Shown: positions 1 to 8,388 of the stretch, piece by piece
Position numbering within the stretch: position 1 is the stretch's first letter
How the letters are laid out: every line of letters begins with the position of its first letter
Origin: Pseudomonas petrae
Lineage (GTDB): Bacteria; Pseudomonadota; Gammaproteobacteria; Pseudomonadales; Pseudomonadaceae
DNA: 64,000 bases
Direction: 5' to 3'
NCBI RefSeq assembly: GCF_021728295.1
Contig: NZ_JAKJXE010000001.1
Span: 62,001 to 126,000, forward strand
Notes under the pieces: generated by a model
Databases searched by the model: none
The model's input: only the letters and a program-made list of their open reading frames with translations
What the model was told of the DNA's origin: nothing
Program-made: the position numbers and the translations under genes

Positions 1-140
1 TTGCACGTTGTCCAGTGCCACCACCCCGGGGAAGCCCTTGCTGATGTTGGTGATTTCCAGCAGATAAGGGTGCTCGGCGTCGTTCGCCGTCCCGGAGAGG
101 GGCGGGTTCGTTGAAGCCGAAGCGGTTGCGGAAGCGAACA
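1..140 (-). CDS. Sugar (probable inositol) ABC transporter ATP-binding protein, N-terminus only
   Basis: The first 46 residues read leftward from an ATG at 140 and run off the window edge. After a Ser/Ala/Thr-rich leader of about 24 residues, the stretch LLEITNISKGFPGVVALDNV is the usual opening of a sugar-type ABC ATPase (RbsA/MglA/IatA class), just before the Walker A loop. The gene lies 81 bp downstream of the periplasmic binding protein and belongs to the same transcription unit. Next to the iol genes, myo-inositol is the likely substrate, so it would be the IatA equivalent of Caulobacter. The family role comes from known homology; the substrate is inferred from context only. Confidence 0.8.
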
Positions 141-221
141 TGGTCACAGGCTCCTCGGGTGACAGGGGCGGCAGAGGCACGGCGGCGCTCTGCCGGGTGT
201 CAGTCGGTCTGAGATGAGCGG

Positions 222-1148
222 TTATTTGAAGGTGTTGACGTTGTCCGGCGTGATCAGCTTGAAAGGAATCACGATGGCTTGTTCAGGCAGCGTTTCCTTC
301 TTCGCCAGCTTCACGGCCGCATCGATGGCGCCCTCGCCCTGCCCCTTGGCGTCCTGGAACACCGAGACCGAGAGGTCGCCTTTCTTGACTGCGCTCAGGC
401 CGTCGGGCGTGCCATCGACACCGGCCACGAACACCTCACCTTTCTTGCCCGCCTGCTTCAGGGCCATGGCGGCGCCGATGGCCATTTCGTCGTTGTTGGA
501 GATCACCGCTTTGAAGTCACCGCCCTGGGTCAGCCAGTCATTGGTGACGTCCATGCCTTTCTGCCGCTGCCAGGCGCCGGTCTGCTCTTGGGTGACCTTG
601 ATGTTGGGATAGTTTTTCAGGACTTCCTTGACCCCCGCCGTGCGGTCGCGGGTCGAGTTGTTGGCCAGCTCACCGAGCAAGATGACGACGTTGCCTTTGC
701 CGTCCATTTTCTTGGCCAGGTATTCCATCTGCATGCGCCCGGCTTCTTTGTCGTCGGAGGTCACGGAAGCAACGCCTGCGGGCAGCTTCGGGTCGTCCGG
801 GCGGCGGTTGACGTAAACCAGCGGGATGCCGGCGGCCGTGGCCATCTTGGTGATGCGGTTGGTGGCTTCGGTGTCGACCGGGTTGACGATGAGCGCATCG
901 ACTTTCTTGCCAATCAGTTCTTGCACCTGATCGAGCTGTTTGTTCACGTCATTGCGGCCATCGACGAACTGCAGATCGACGCCGCCCATGGCTTTGACTT
1001 TCTTGTCCATGTCCTCGCGCATGTAGGTCAGATAAGTGTCATCGAACTGCGACATGGACACGCCGATCTTCAGGTCGGCCGCCAGGGTGGCGCCGCTGCT
1101 CAGCATCAAGGCCAAAGCGAGCGAGGTGAAACGGAGCTGGGTATTCAT
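222..1148 (-). CDS. Sugar (probable inositol) ABC transporter periplasmic binding protein
   Basis: This 308-residue protein belongs to the periplasmic-binding-protein type 1 (Peripla_BP_4) family and probably delivers myo-inositol to the transporter encoded next. A Sec signal peptide of about 24 residues ends in SSGATLA-A, after which the mature protein starts DLKIGVSMS. Family hallmarks include VDALIVNPVDTEA, GIPLVYVNRR and VFVAGVDGTPDGL. The start at 1148 is preferred over the longer open frame because it places the signal peptide at the N-terminus and has GAGAAAGACC just upstream. It is the IbpA/IatP-type binding protein of the iol locus. A 558-bp gap separates it from the upstream dehydrogenase gene, so it probably has its own promoter. 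Confidence 0.85.
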   Translation of the reverse strand: MNTQLRFTSLALALMLSSGATLAADLKIGVSMSQFDDTYLTYMREDMDKKVKAMGGVDLQFVDGRNDVNKQLDQVQELIGKKVDALIVNPVDTEATNRITKMATAAGIPLVYVNRRPDDPKLPAGVASVTSDDKEAGRMQMEYLAKKMDGKGNVVILLGELANNSTRDRTAGVKEVLKNYPNIKVTQEQTGAWQRQKGMDVTNDWLTQGGDFKAVISNNDEMAIGAAMALKQAGKKGEVFVAGVDGTPDGLSAVKKGDLSVSVFQDAKGQGEGAIDAAVKLAKKETLPEQAIVIPFKLITPDNVNTFK

Positions 1149-1706
1149 GAACGGTCTTTCTCCAGATTCTTGTTGTTGTAATGACAGGGATGACGACTGC
1201 TGGAGGTGCTGACACTTAGCGCGGAACCGTTGGCGCCGTGTCTGAAAGGTGCGCGACCGAACCGCCCGATGCCCCGCACACCACAACGCCGCGGCTTTCG
1301 ACGCAGAGCACGTGGGCGATGGTTTCAAGGGCGGATTCGAAAGCGGGCGCAGCGTTGCTCATTCGGCGGGCTACAGTGTGGAAAAGCGCGTGGGAAAAAG
1401 CTCGGGGAATGGCGGGAAGCGCGAGTAAGAAGGGACGGCAAGCCTGGGTGGCTGATCTGAAGATGTTCATCGGCGGTACCTGTCTGCGATTGGCTTTCTT
1501 GTTTTTGTGTCGCTCGTTCGGCCTGCTGCCGGGAGACCCGACACCAGGCGCTGACGGCGATCGTCGGCAACCTGGAAATGACTCTATTGGAAAATAATTT
1601 CTACTTCAACAGCTTTTAGAATTAATTTCTATTTTCGTTTTGATGCGCCACGTTCTGACTATCGGTAAGTGCTGAGCAGTCTGTCGGAGGCATCCGTGTG
1701 CGCGTC
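1149..1706. other. Intergenic stretch, probable promoter region of the ABC transporter operon
   Basis: No convincing gene is seen in these 558 bases; open frames here have no family resemblance and overlap each other. The part around 1580-1660 is clearly AT-rich against a GC-rich background and holds two operator-like dyads (entered separately). This suits a regulated leftward promoter for the inositol transporter genes. Confidence 0.5.
1589..1602. promoter_or_regulatory. Candidate IolR operator upstream of transporter genes
   Basis: The sequence GGAA-AATAAT-TTCT is one base off the GGAA-N6-TTCC motif known for RpiR-type IolR control of iol genes in proteobacteria. A second dyad, TAGAA-TTAAT-TTCTA, lies about 25 bp away (near 1617-1631). 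Both sit in the AT-rich patch upstream of the binding-protein gene. The match to the palindrome in the iolR-iolC gap supports shared control, but this is inferred from sequence alone. Confidence 0.4.
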
Positions 1707-2726
1707 TTACAGCACCACCACCCTGCCCTCCATCGCGCTAATCCTCGCAGCATCCAGCACCTTGGCCGAGGCCACCGCATCGTTTGCATCCACGGGATTG
1801 CGCCCCTGATTCATCACCGCCTCCTGCAACTGCCGGTAAAACTCGGTCCAGCAGCCACGCTCCGACGGGACCCGCTCGCGGTGCTCGCCCTGCTCGAACC
1901 AGCCCCAGCGTCTATGTTCTTCCACGCCCCAGCGTTCGCCTTCGGATCTGGGGGACAACCCGGCCAATGCGGCAGCTTCCTGACCGTCGAGGCCCTCCAC
2001 GGTATAGCAGCCCTGTGAACCGTTGACCCGAAATCGCGGGCCCTGGGCGTTTTGCAGGCAGTTGCCCCAGAGGTGCGAAATCACGCCGCTGTTATGGGTC
2101 AGCGAAATAAAGAAGCCGTGATCGACCTTTTGTTCCGGCGTCGCGAACTCAAGCTCGGCGTACACCCGCTTCACCGGCCCGAACAGCAGGAGCGCCTGAT
2201 CCACCAGATGGCTGCCGAGATCGCGGAGAATGCCGCCGCCGCTTTCCTTGCCCACGGAGGAAGGCGAATAGCGCTCGACCCGGGACTCGAAGCGGCTGAT
2301 GTCGCCGAAAACGCCCTGATCGATCAACTTGCGCACGGTGAGAAAATCCGAGTCCCAGCGGCGGTTCTGGTACACGCCCAACAACACGCCTCGGCGTTCG
2401 GCGGCGTCCACCAGCTCCTGCGCCGCCTGGGCATCCGGCGCGAACGGCTTGTCGCTGACCACGGGGACGCCGAGCTCGATGGCTTCAAGAATCAAGGCAC
2501 GCCGGGAGGCCAGCGGCGTCGAGATCACCACCGCATCAACACCGGCGGCGACCAGATCGGCCAGGCTGTCAAAAGCCGGCACCTTGGGATAATCGTTGCG
2601 CAGGTCTTGGCGCCGCTCCGGCGAACGGGTGACGACGCCGGCAAACGTCGCGCCGGGCTGACTGGCGATCAGCGGCGCGTGAAAGTAGCGCCCGCCTTTG
2701 CCGTAGCCGATGAGTCCGATTTTCAT
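1707..2726 (-). CDS. Gfo/Idh/MocA oxidoreductase, IolW/YdgJ-like scyllo-inositol dehydrogenase
   Basis: This 339-residue NAD(P)-dependent oxidoreductase has an N-terminal Rossmann fold starting MKIGLIGYGKGGRYFHAPL, the KPF substrate/cofactor loop near residue 90 and a C-terminal Gfo/Idh catalytic domain. The YQNRRWDSDFLT segment, DLGSHLVDQ and the ending GRVVVL resemble IolW (YvaA) of Bacillus and YdgJ of E. coli. These interconvert scyllo-inositol and scyllo-inosose with NADP, so this gene probably feeds another inositol isomer into the pathway. The start at 2726 has an exceptionally strong AAGGAGGTG site 6 bp upstream. A palindromic repeat fills most of the gap to iolD. A classical IolG myo-inositol dehydrogenase is not in the window. 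Confidence 0.8.
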   Translation of the reverse strand: MKIGLIGYGKGGRYFHAPLIASQPGATFAGVVTRSPERRQDLRNDYPKVPAFDSLADLVAAGVDAVVISTPLASRRALILEAIELGVPVVSDKPFAPDAQAAQELVDAAERRGVLLGVYQNRRWDSDFLTVRKLIDQGVFGDISRFESRVERYSPSSVGKESGGGILRDLGSHLVDQALLLFGPVKRVYAELEFATPEQKVDHGFFISLTHNSGVISHLWGNCLQNAQGPRFRVNGSQGCYTVEGLDGQEAAALAGLSPRSEGERWGVEEHRRWGWFEQGEHRERVPSERGCWTEFYRQLQEAVMNQGRNPVDANDAVASAKVLDAARISAMEGRVVVL

Positions 2727-2744
2727 GTGTACACCTCCTTGCCG

Positions 2745-2880
2745 TGTAGGAGCGTGGCTTGTCCCGCGATCGGCGACGCAGTCGTCGTCAATCAAAGCTG
2801 ACGCGGTGTATCAGCCACACCGCATTGTCTGAATGTGCTGCCGGTTCCCGGCAGATCGCGGGACAAGCCACGCTCCTACA
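2745..2880. repeat. REPIN-like palindromic element 1
   Basis: A 136-bp element is bounded by near-perfect inverted arms of about 27 bp: TGTAGGAGCGTGGCTTGTCC at the left and its reverse complement ending CACGCTCCTACA at the right, with GATCGCGGGACA continuing the inner arm. The same arms occur at 4875-5023. This is the arrangement of paired inverted REP sequences (REPIN) common in Pseudomonas. It lies between iolD and the iolW-like gene and ends just before the latter's ribosome binding site. Confidence 0.85.
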
Positions 2881-2890
2881 TGGACTGCGT

Positions 2891-4822
2891 TTAATACTGA
2901 CGGGCCTTGGCCAACGCCGCTTTTTGCCGTTCGTACGCATCGGCGGTTGTACCCGTGGTCGACACCTGCGCCACGCCCACGCGCCACCACGACAGGTAGC
3001 CGTGGATCATGGTTTTCGGCAGCACCTTGATGTCGATCAGCGTCGACACCGTTTGCGTGCGCGCATCCGCCAGCGCTGCTTCGAGTTCCTGCGCGTTGCT
3101 GACCTTGTAGGTCTTGCAGCCATACGCTGCGGCACTCATCGCAAAATCCACCGGCACGAAATCACCATCCAGCTGGCCGGTTTCGGGATTGCGGTACCTG
3201 AACTCGGTGCCGAAACTGCCCATGCCGTTGCCCATCTGCAAATTGTTGATGCAACCGAAGGCCATGTTGTCGAGCAGCACCACGTTGATCTTGCGCCGTT
3301 CCTGAATCGACGTGGCCAACTCCGAGTGCAGCATCATGTACGAACCGTCGCCAACCAGGGCGTAGACCTCACGCCGGGGCGCCGCCATTTTCACGCCCAA
3401 CGCGGCGTTGATCTCATAGCCCATGCACGAATAGCCATACTCGACGTGATAACTGTCAACACTGGTGCTGCGCCATGCTCGCTGCAAATCCCCGGGCAGA
3501 CTGCCGGCCGCCGCGACGATGACCGCGTCCGATGGCAACTGCTGATTGAGCACCCCCAGTACCCGGCTCTGGGTCAGGCAGGAACCGGTCATCTCGATGA
3601 AATCGCGCAGCACCTGCGGGTCGAGATGGCCGCTGACTTCCGGCTCGAAATCCTCGGTCTGATATTCCACGGCGTACAGCCGATCCACTTCCGCGTCCAG
3701 GGCAGCCCTTGCCTCGCGCGGCTGATCGCCCCATTGCGCGCGGTACTCGCCCAGGTGATCCGCCAGGATCTGCAACGCCAGTCGCGCATCGGCCAGCACC
3801 TGTACGCCATCGAGTTTCTGCACATCGAATGCGCCGACGTTGAGGTTGAGGAACTGCACGTCAGGGTTCTGGAACAGGGATTTCGAGCCGGTGGTGAAGT
3901 CGCTGTAACGGGTGCCGACGCCGATGATCAGGTCCGCTTCCCGCGCCAGGGTATTCGCCGCCAGGGTGCCGGTTTCGCCGATGCCGCCCATGTTCAGCGG
4001 ATGGGCGGAGACGATCGCGCTCTTGCCGGCCTGGGTTTCGCTGAACGGAATGCCGAAGCGCTCGACGAACGCCTGCAACTCGGCGGCCGCGCCGGAGTAG
4101 CGCACGCCGCCACCACAGATCAGCAGCGGTTTGCGTTTGCCTTTGAGCAGCGCCACGGCGTCGCTGAGCATCGCCTCCGTGGGCGGACGGCGATCGATGC
4201 GGTGCACGCGTTTTTGCAGGAATGAATCAGGGTAATCGTAGGCTTCGGCCTGTACGTCCTGGGGCAGCGCCAGTGTGACGGCGCCGGTTTCGGCAGGGTC
4301 GGTGAGCACGCGCATGGCGTTGAGGGCCGCGCTCATCAGCTGCTCGGGGCGGTTGATGCGGTCCCAGTATTTGCTCACGGCCTTGAAGGCGTCGTTGGTG
4401 CTGATGCTGAGGTCGTGGAACTGTTCGATCTGTTGCAGCACCGGATCGGGCTGGCGGCTGGCGTAGACATCGCCGGGCAGCAACAGCAGCGGAATGCGGT
4501 TGGCCGAAGCGGTGGCCGCGGCGGTGATCATGTTGGCGGCACCGGGGCCGACCGATGAGCTGCAGGCGTAGACCTTGCGCCGTAGGTGTTGCTTGGCAAA
4601 ACCCATGGCGGCGTGGCACATGCCTTGTTCGTTGCGGCCTTGATGAACGATAAGGTCGCCGCTGTCCTGCTCCAGCGCCTGGCCCAGGCCAAGCACGTTG
4701 CCGTGACCGAAAATGGTGAACACCCCGGCGACGAACTTGCTCTGCACGCCGTCGACTTCGACGTACTGGTTATCGAGAAACTTCACCAGGGCCTGGGCCA
4801 TGGTCAATCGAGTCGTGGTCAT
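2891..4822 (-). CDS. iolD: 3D-(3,5/4)-trihydroxycyclohexane-1,2-dione acylhydrolase
   Basis: IolD is a thiamine-diphosphate enzyme that hydrolytically opens the inositol-derived ring dione to 5-deoxy-glucuronate. The 643-residue length is normal for the family. It has the three domains of ThDP enzymes: the N-terminal Pyr domain ([13 protein letters not shown] with the activating Glu; [11 protein letters not shown]), a central domain, and a C-terminal PP domain with the metal/diphosphate motif GDGSYMML and its Asn partner in [12 protein letters not shown]. The start at 4822 has an AAGGTG site. It stands between mmsA and the iolW-like gene in the leftward iol operon, with REPIN-like elements on both sides. 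The identification is strong because the flanking genes supply the rest of the pathway. Confidence 0.95.
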   Translation of the reverse strand: MTTTRLTMAQALVKFLDNQYVEVDGVQSKFVAGVFTIFGHGNVLGLGQALEQDSGDLIVHQGRNEQGMCHAAMGFAKQHLRRKVYACSSSVGPGAANMITAAATASANRIPLLLLPGDVYASRQPDPVLQQIEQFHDLSISTNDAFKAVSKYWDRINRPEQLMSAALNAMRVLTDPAETGAVTLALPQDVQAEAYDYPDSFLQKRVHRIDRRPPTEAMLSDAVALLKGKRKPLLICGGGVRYSGAAAELQAFVERFGIPFSETQAGKSAIVSAHPLNMGGIGETGTLAANTLAREADLIIGVGTRYSDFTTGSKSLFQNPDVQFLNLNVGAFDVQKLDGVQVLADARLALQILADHLGEYRAQWGDQPREARAALDAEVDRLYAVEYQTEDFEPEVSGHLDPQVLRDFIEMTGSCLTQSRVLGVLNQQLPSDAVIVAAAGSLPGDLQRAWRSTSVDSYHVEYGYSCMGYEINAALGVKMAAPRREVYALVGDGSYMMLHSELATSIQERRKINVVLLDNMAFGCINNLQMGNGMGSFGTEFRYRNPETGQLDGDFVPVDFAMSAAAYGCKTYKVSNAQELEAALADARTQTVSTLIDIKVLPKTMIHGYLSWWRVGVAQVSTTGTTADAYERQKAALAKARQY

Positions 4823-4874
4823 GCTTGCACCTTGTTGTTATTGGCGGTGGATCTGGGCTTAAACGCGATCGATC

Positions 4875-5023
4875 GTAGGAGCGTGGCTTGTCCCGCGATC
4901 GGCCGGGAACCGGTCGTGAAATCTGCAACCGTTATCAACCTGACACACCGCATTTAACGGAATGACTGCCGCTGCGGTCGGACGCGACCCCGGGCAGATC
5001 GCGGGACAAGCCACGCTCCTACA
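4875..5023. repeat. REPIN-like palindromic element 2
   Basis: A 149-bp second copy of the element at 2745-2880: the left arm reads GTAGGAGCGTGGCTTGTCCC and the right arm is its reverse complement, with a different central segment. It occupies most of the 239-bp gap between mmsA and iolD, so transcripts reading through the operon would carry a large foldback there. Confidence 0.85.
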
Positions 5024-5061
5024 GGGGTTTGCGGTCCCCGAGGGCTCGAGGAGATGTCCCC

Positions 5062-6561
5062 CTACTTCGCCGTCGGCATGCTGAATTCCGCGCCCTTGGC
5101 GATGCTGTCCGGCCAGCGTTGCATGACGCTCTTGTAGCGGCTGTAAAAACGCAGGCCTTCTTCGCCGTAGGCATGATGATCGCCGAACAGCGAGCGCTTC
5201 CAGCCGCCGAACGAATGCCAGGCCATTGGCACCGGGATCGGCACATTGATGCCCACCATGCCGACCTTGATGTTGCGCGCAAAGGCCCGGGCGATCCCGC
5301 CGTCACTGGTGAAGCACGACACGCCATTGCCGAATTCGTGGGCGTTGATCAGCTCCACCGCCGAGGCAAAATCAGGCACATGGACGATCCCCAGCACCGG
5401 CCCGAAGATTTCCTCCTTATAAATAGTCATCGCAGGCGTCACGTTATCGAACAGCGTGGCACCAACGAAGAAGCCCTGTTCCGCCCCCGGCACCGAGAAA
5501 TTGCGCCCGTCGACGATCAGCTTCGCGCCTTCCTGCACGCCCTGGGCGATGTAGCCCTCGACCTTCGCCTTGTGAACCGCCGTGACCAGCGGGCCCATGT
5601 CCGAATCGGCGCTCATGCCGTTGCCGACCTTGAGCGCATCGATGCGCGGCAGCAGCTTGTCGATGAGTTTCTGCCCCACGTCACCCACCACCACGGCGAT
5701 GGAAATCGCCATGCAGCGCTCGCCCGCCGAACCGTAGGCCGCACCGATCAATGCGTCAGCAGCCTGATCCAGATCGGCATCGGGCATGACGATCATGTGG
5801 TTTTTCGCACCGCCCAGCGCCTGCACGCGTTTGCCGTGGGCAGTGCCCTGTTGATGAATGTATTCGGCGATGGGCGTGGAGCCGACAAACGAAATCGCCT
5901 CGATGCCCTTGTGTTGCAGCAGCGCATCCACGGCCACCTTGTCGCCCTGCACCAGGTTAAACACGCCATCCGGCAGGCCCGCCTGCTTCAACAACTGCGC
6001 CATCAGCAGGCTCGCCGACGGGTCGCGTTCGGACGGTTTGAGGATGAAGCAGTTGCCGGTGACCAGCGCCATGGGGATCATCCACAGCGGCACCATCACC
6101 GGGAAGTTGAACGGCGTCACGCCCGCGCAAACACCCAGTGGCTGGCGCAGGTTCCAGTTGTCGATGCCGCCACCGATGTTGTCGCTGTAGTCGCTTTTCA
6201 ACAGGCTCGGCGCGCCACAGGCAAACTCGACGATCTCGATGCCACGGACCACTTCACCCTTGGCATCGGAAAACACCTTGCCGTGCTCGCGGCAGATGAT
6301 GGCCGCCAGTTCGTCATGGTGCTGGTCGAGCAATTCCTTGAACTTGAACATCACCCGCGCACGCCGCAGGGACGACTGATCCGCCCATGCGGGAAATGCC
6401 GCCTGGGCAGCGGCGACGGCTTCATCGACGGTCTTCAGTTCCGCCAGCGCCACCCGGGCCTGTACAGCGCCGGTGGCCGGATTGAACACGTCACTGAAAC
6501 GCTCGGCGCTGTCGTGAATCTGGCCGTTGATGTAGTGGCCGATGATCGGGGCGTTGCTCAT
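5062..6561 (-). CDS. mmsA: CoA-acylating (methyl)malonate-semialdehyde dehydrogenase
   Basis: This aldehyde dehydrogenase superfamily member (499 residues) converts malonate semialdehyde or methylmalonate semialdehyde with CoA and NAD to acetyl- or propionyl-CoA. In the inositol pathway this is the IolA step. The sequence shows the MmsA opening (IGHYINGQ), the cofactor region [20 protein letters not shown] and [11 protein letters not shown], and the catalytic cysteine near residue 283 in [11 protein letters not shown]. An AAGGAG site lies 7 bp before the ATG. It begins 19 bp after iolB and is followed by a REPIN-like element. Because valine-pathway mmsA homologues are closely related, the iol role rests on its position inside the operon. 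Confidence 0.93.
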   Translation of the reverse strand: MSNAPIIGHYINGQIHDSAERFSDVFNPATGAVQARVALAELKTVDEAVAAAQAAFPAWADQSSLRRARVMFKFKELLDQHHDELAAIICREHGKVFSDAKGEVVRGIEIVEFACGAPSLLKSDYSDNIGGGIDNWNLRQPLGVCAGVTPFNFPVMVPLWMIPMALVTGNCFILKPSERDPSASLLMAQLLKQAGLPDGVFNLVQGDKVAVDALLQHKGIEAISFVGSTPIAEYIHQQGTAHGKRVQALGGAKNHMIVMPDADLDQAADALIGAAYGSAGERCMAISIAVVVGDVGQKLIDKLLPRIDALKVGNGMSADSDMGPLVTAVHKAKVEGYIAQGVQEGAKLIVDGRNFSVPGAEQGFFVGATLFDNVTPAMTIYKEEIFGPVLGIVHVPDFASAVELINAHEFGNGVSCFTSDGGIARAFARNIKVGMVGINVPIPVPMAWHSFGGWKRSLFGDHHAYGEEGLRFYSRYKSVMQRWPDSIAKGAEFSMPTAK

Positions 6562-6580
6562 TTCAGGGCTCCTTCGAAGC

Positions 6581-7390
6581 TTATAAATCTAGCAGCCAGC
6601 TATGCTGCGGATCGTTGTGAAATTGCCAGGCGCGCTTTGGGCCGGCCATCACGTTCAGGTAATAGGATTCATAGCCGTACGGCACGCTGACCGGGTGATA
6701 ACCCTTGGGCACCGTGACCAGATCGTTGTTCTCTACGGCCATGGCCTGATCGATGCTGCGATCGTCGGTGTACACGCGCTGGAACACATAGCCCTGAGGC
6801 GGGTTGACCTGGTGGTAATAGGTTTCTTCGAGAAAGCTCTCGTGGGGCAAATCGTCCTTGTCGTGCTTGTGCGGCGGGTAGCTCGACGAGTGTCCCGAGG
6901 GCGTGCGCACTTCCACCACCAGCAGTGAATGCGCGGGTTCGGAATCGGGGAGGATGTCGCAGACGTAACGGGTGTTGGCCGCCCGGCCACGCACGCTGCG
7001 TTTCATCGTGTCGGGTGTGATCACCCGCGCCGGCAGGTCTTTGGACGCATCGCCTGGCGCGGCGCACACGGCAATCTGCACCGCGCTCAACGCCGTGACT
7101 TCGGCCTGGCTGCCCGGTGGCAGGTACACGGCGAAGGGCGATTTGTCTTCGAACACGGACTGCCGATCGCCGAGGTTTTCCCAATTGAAACCGCCCTGCC
7201 CCGGCGCCTCGCCACTGACGCTGATGCGGCCGCTGAGCAGCACCAGGCAGATTTCCTTGTCGCCCGCACTCACCGGCAGACGTTCGCCGACACTCAATCG
7301 GTGGGCGGAGAACCCGACATACGTCAGCACGCCATCGGCCAGCGCTACCACGTCGCGCCCTTCTGCTTTGCTCTTGACCAAGAGATTCAT
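6581..7390 (-). CDS. iolB: 5-deoxy-glucuronate isomerase
   Basis: IolB isomerises 5-deoxy-glucuronate to 2-deoxy-5-keto-gluconate, the step between IolD and IolC. The 269-residue protein has the bicupin fold of the family with the characteristic metal-site region PPHKHD and [15 protein letters not shown], and the C-terminal [13 protein letters not shown]. The ATG at 7390 is chosen over an in-frame GTG two codons upstream because the GGAG site is better spaced to it. It starts 2 bp after the iolE stop and ends 19 bp before mmsA, which indicates co-transcription and probably translational coupling. Confidence 0.94.
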   Translation of the reverse strand: MNLLVKSKAEGRDVVALADGVLTYVGFSAHRLSVGERLPVSAGDKEICLVLLSGRISVSGEAPGQGGFNWENLGDRQSVFEDKSPFAVYLPPGSQAEVTALSAVQIAVCAAPGDASKDLPARVITPDTMKRSVRGRAANTRYVCDILPDSEPAHSLLVVEVRTPSGHSSSYPPHKHDKDDLPHESFLEETYYHQVNPPQGYVFQRVYTDDRSIDQAMAVENNDLVTVPKGYHPVSVPYGYESYYLNVMAGPKRAWQFHNDPQHSWLLDL

Positions 7391-7392
7391 GT

Positions 7393-8328
7393 TCACAGGC
7401 TCCGGTGTTCAGGCGGTTGTTGAGGCTGGTGATGCCGTTGCGCGGTCGCCAGCAGAGTGCGCAGCGTGTCAAAGCCCTTCTTCGCGTAGGCATAGCTCGG
7501 CGCGACGGCCGGGTCCTGTTCCGCTTCGACCACCAGCCAGCCTTGGTAACCGGCCTGCATCAACACGGCCAGGTGCGCGGCGAAATCGATGTCGCCATCG
7601 CCGGGCACGGTAAAGGTGCCGTTGACGATGCAGTCCGGAAAGCTCCACAAGTTGTTGCGCGCCAGTTGCACCACCGGTTTGCGCACGTCCTTGAAATGTA
7701 CATGACAGACGCGATCGATGTGTTTGCTCAGCACTTGAAGCGGTTCGCCGCCCCCCATGTAGCAGTGACCGGAATCGAACAGCAGGCCGACTTCGTCGCC
7801 GGTCAGGGCCATCAGCATGTCGATGTCCTCCGGCGATTCCACGTACGCGCCCATGTGGTGGTGATAGGCCAGACGCACGCCTTGGGACAGCGTGAACCGG
7901 GCCAGCTCGGTGAGTTTGTCGGCGTAGGCCTGCCAGGCACTGGCGCTGTGAAAGCGCGGCCGCTCGACCAGTCGGATGCGCTGGCCCTGAATCGAATCGG
8001 CCACTTCGCCGTAGACCAGCACCGTGGCGCCGTTGTGCTTGAGCAGTTCAACGTGGCTGGCGATGGCGTCGATTTCCTCGGCCGCCGAGCGGCTGGCGAG
8101 TCGACCGGAATACCAGCCCGACACCAGCGCCAGGTCATACGGGCGCAACACATCGGCCACGCCTTGGGCGTCTTTGGGGAATTTGCCGTTGAGTTCAAAG
8201 CCCTCGTAGCCGATCTCCTTGCCCTCACTGAGCGCGGTGCTCAGGGGCGTTTCGCCGCCGAGGGCTGGGAGATCGTCGTTGCTCCAGGAAATCGGGTTGA
8301 TGCCAATTCGGATTGCAGAAGCGGGCAT
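7393..8328 (-). CDS. iolE: Myo-inosose-2 dehydratase
   Basis: IolE removes water from 2-keto-myo-inositol to give the trihydroxycyclohexane-dione that IolD cleaves. The 311-residue protein is a xylose-isomerase-like TIM barrel; the opening RIGINPISWSNDD is diagnostic. Likely metal-site residues are in LAYHHHMGAYVE, LLFDSGHCYMGG and VCHVHFKDVR. The ATG at 8328 has AAAGG 8 bp upstream and fits the family N-terminus, unlike a 14-residue longer frame. The gene follows iolC by 60 bp and almost touches iolB. Confidence 0.94.
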   Translation of the reverse strand: MPASAIRIGINPISWSNDDLPALGGETPLSTALSEGKEIGYEGFELNGKFPKDAQGVADVLRPYDLALVSGWYSGRLASRSAAEEIDAIASHVELLKHNGATVLVYGEVADSIQGQRIRLVERPRFHSASAWQAYADKLTELARFTLSQGVRLAYHHHMGAYVESPEDIDMLMALTGDEVGLLFDSGHCYMGGGEPLQVLSKHIDRVCHVHFKDVRKPVVQLARNNLWSFPDCIVNGTFTVPGDGDIDFAAHLAVLMQAGYQGWLVVEAEQDPAVAPSYAYAKKGFDTLRTLLATAQRHHQPQQPPEHRSL

Positions 8329-8388
8329 GGCTGCACCTTTATTTTTGTTATCTCGTTCAACTGAAAACATAGGCCTCGGGTGCTGACT

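Noticed and set aside
2759..4225. Long open frame (488 codons) on the plus strand opposite iolD
   Set aside because: It is antisense to a well-identified IolD with all ThDP motifs; the His/Gln/Arg-rich product is the usual mirror of GC-rich coding DNA.
5029..6690. Open frame of 553 codons on the plus strand opposite mmsA
   Set aside because: Antisense shadow of the aldehyde dehydrogenase; composition is not protein-like and no family resemblance exists.
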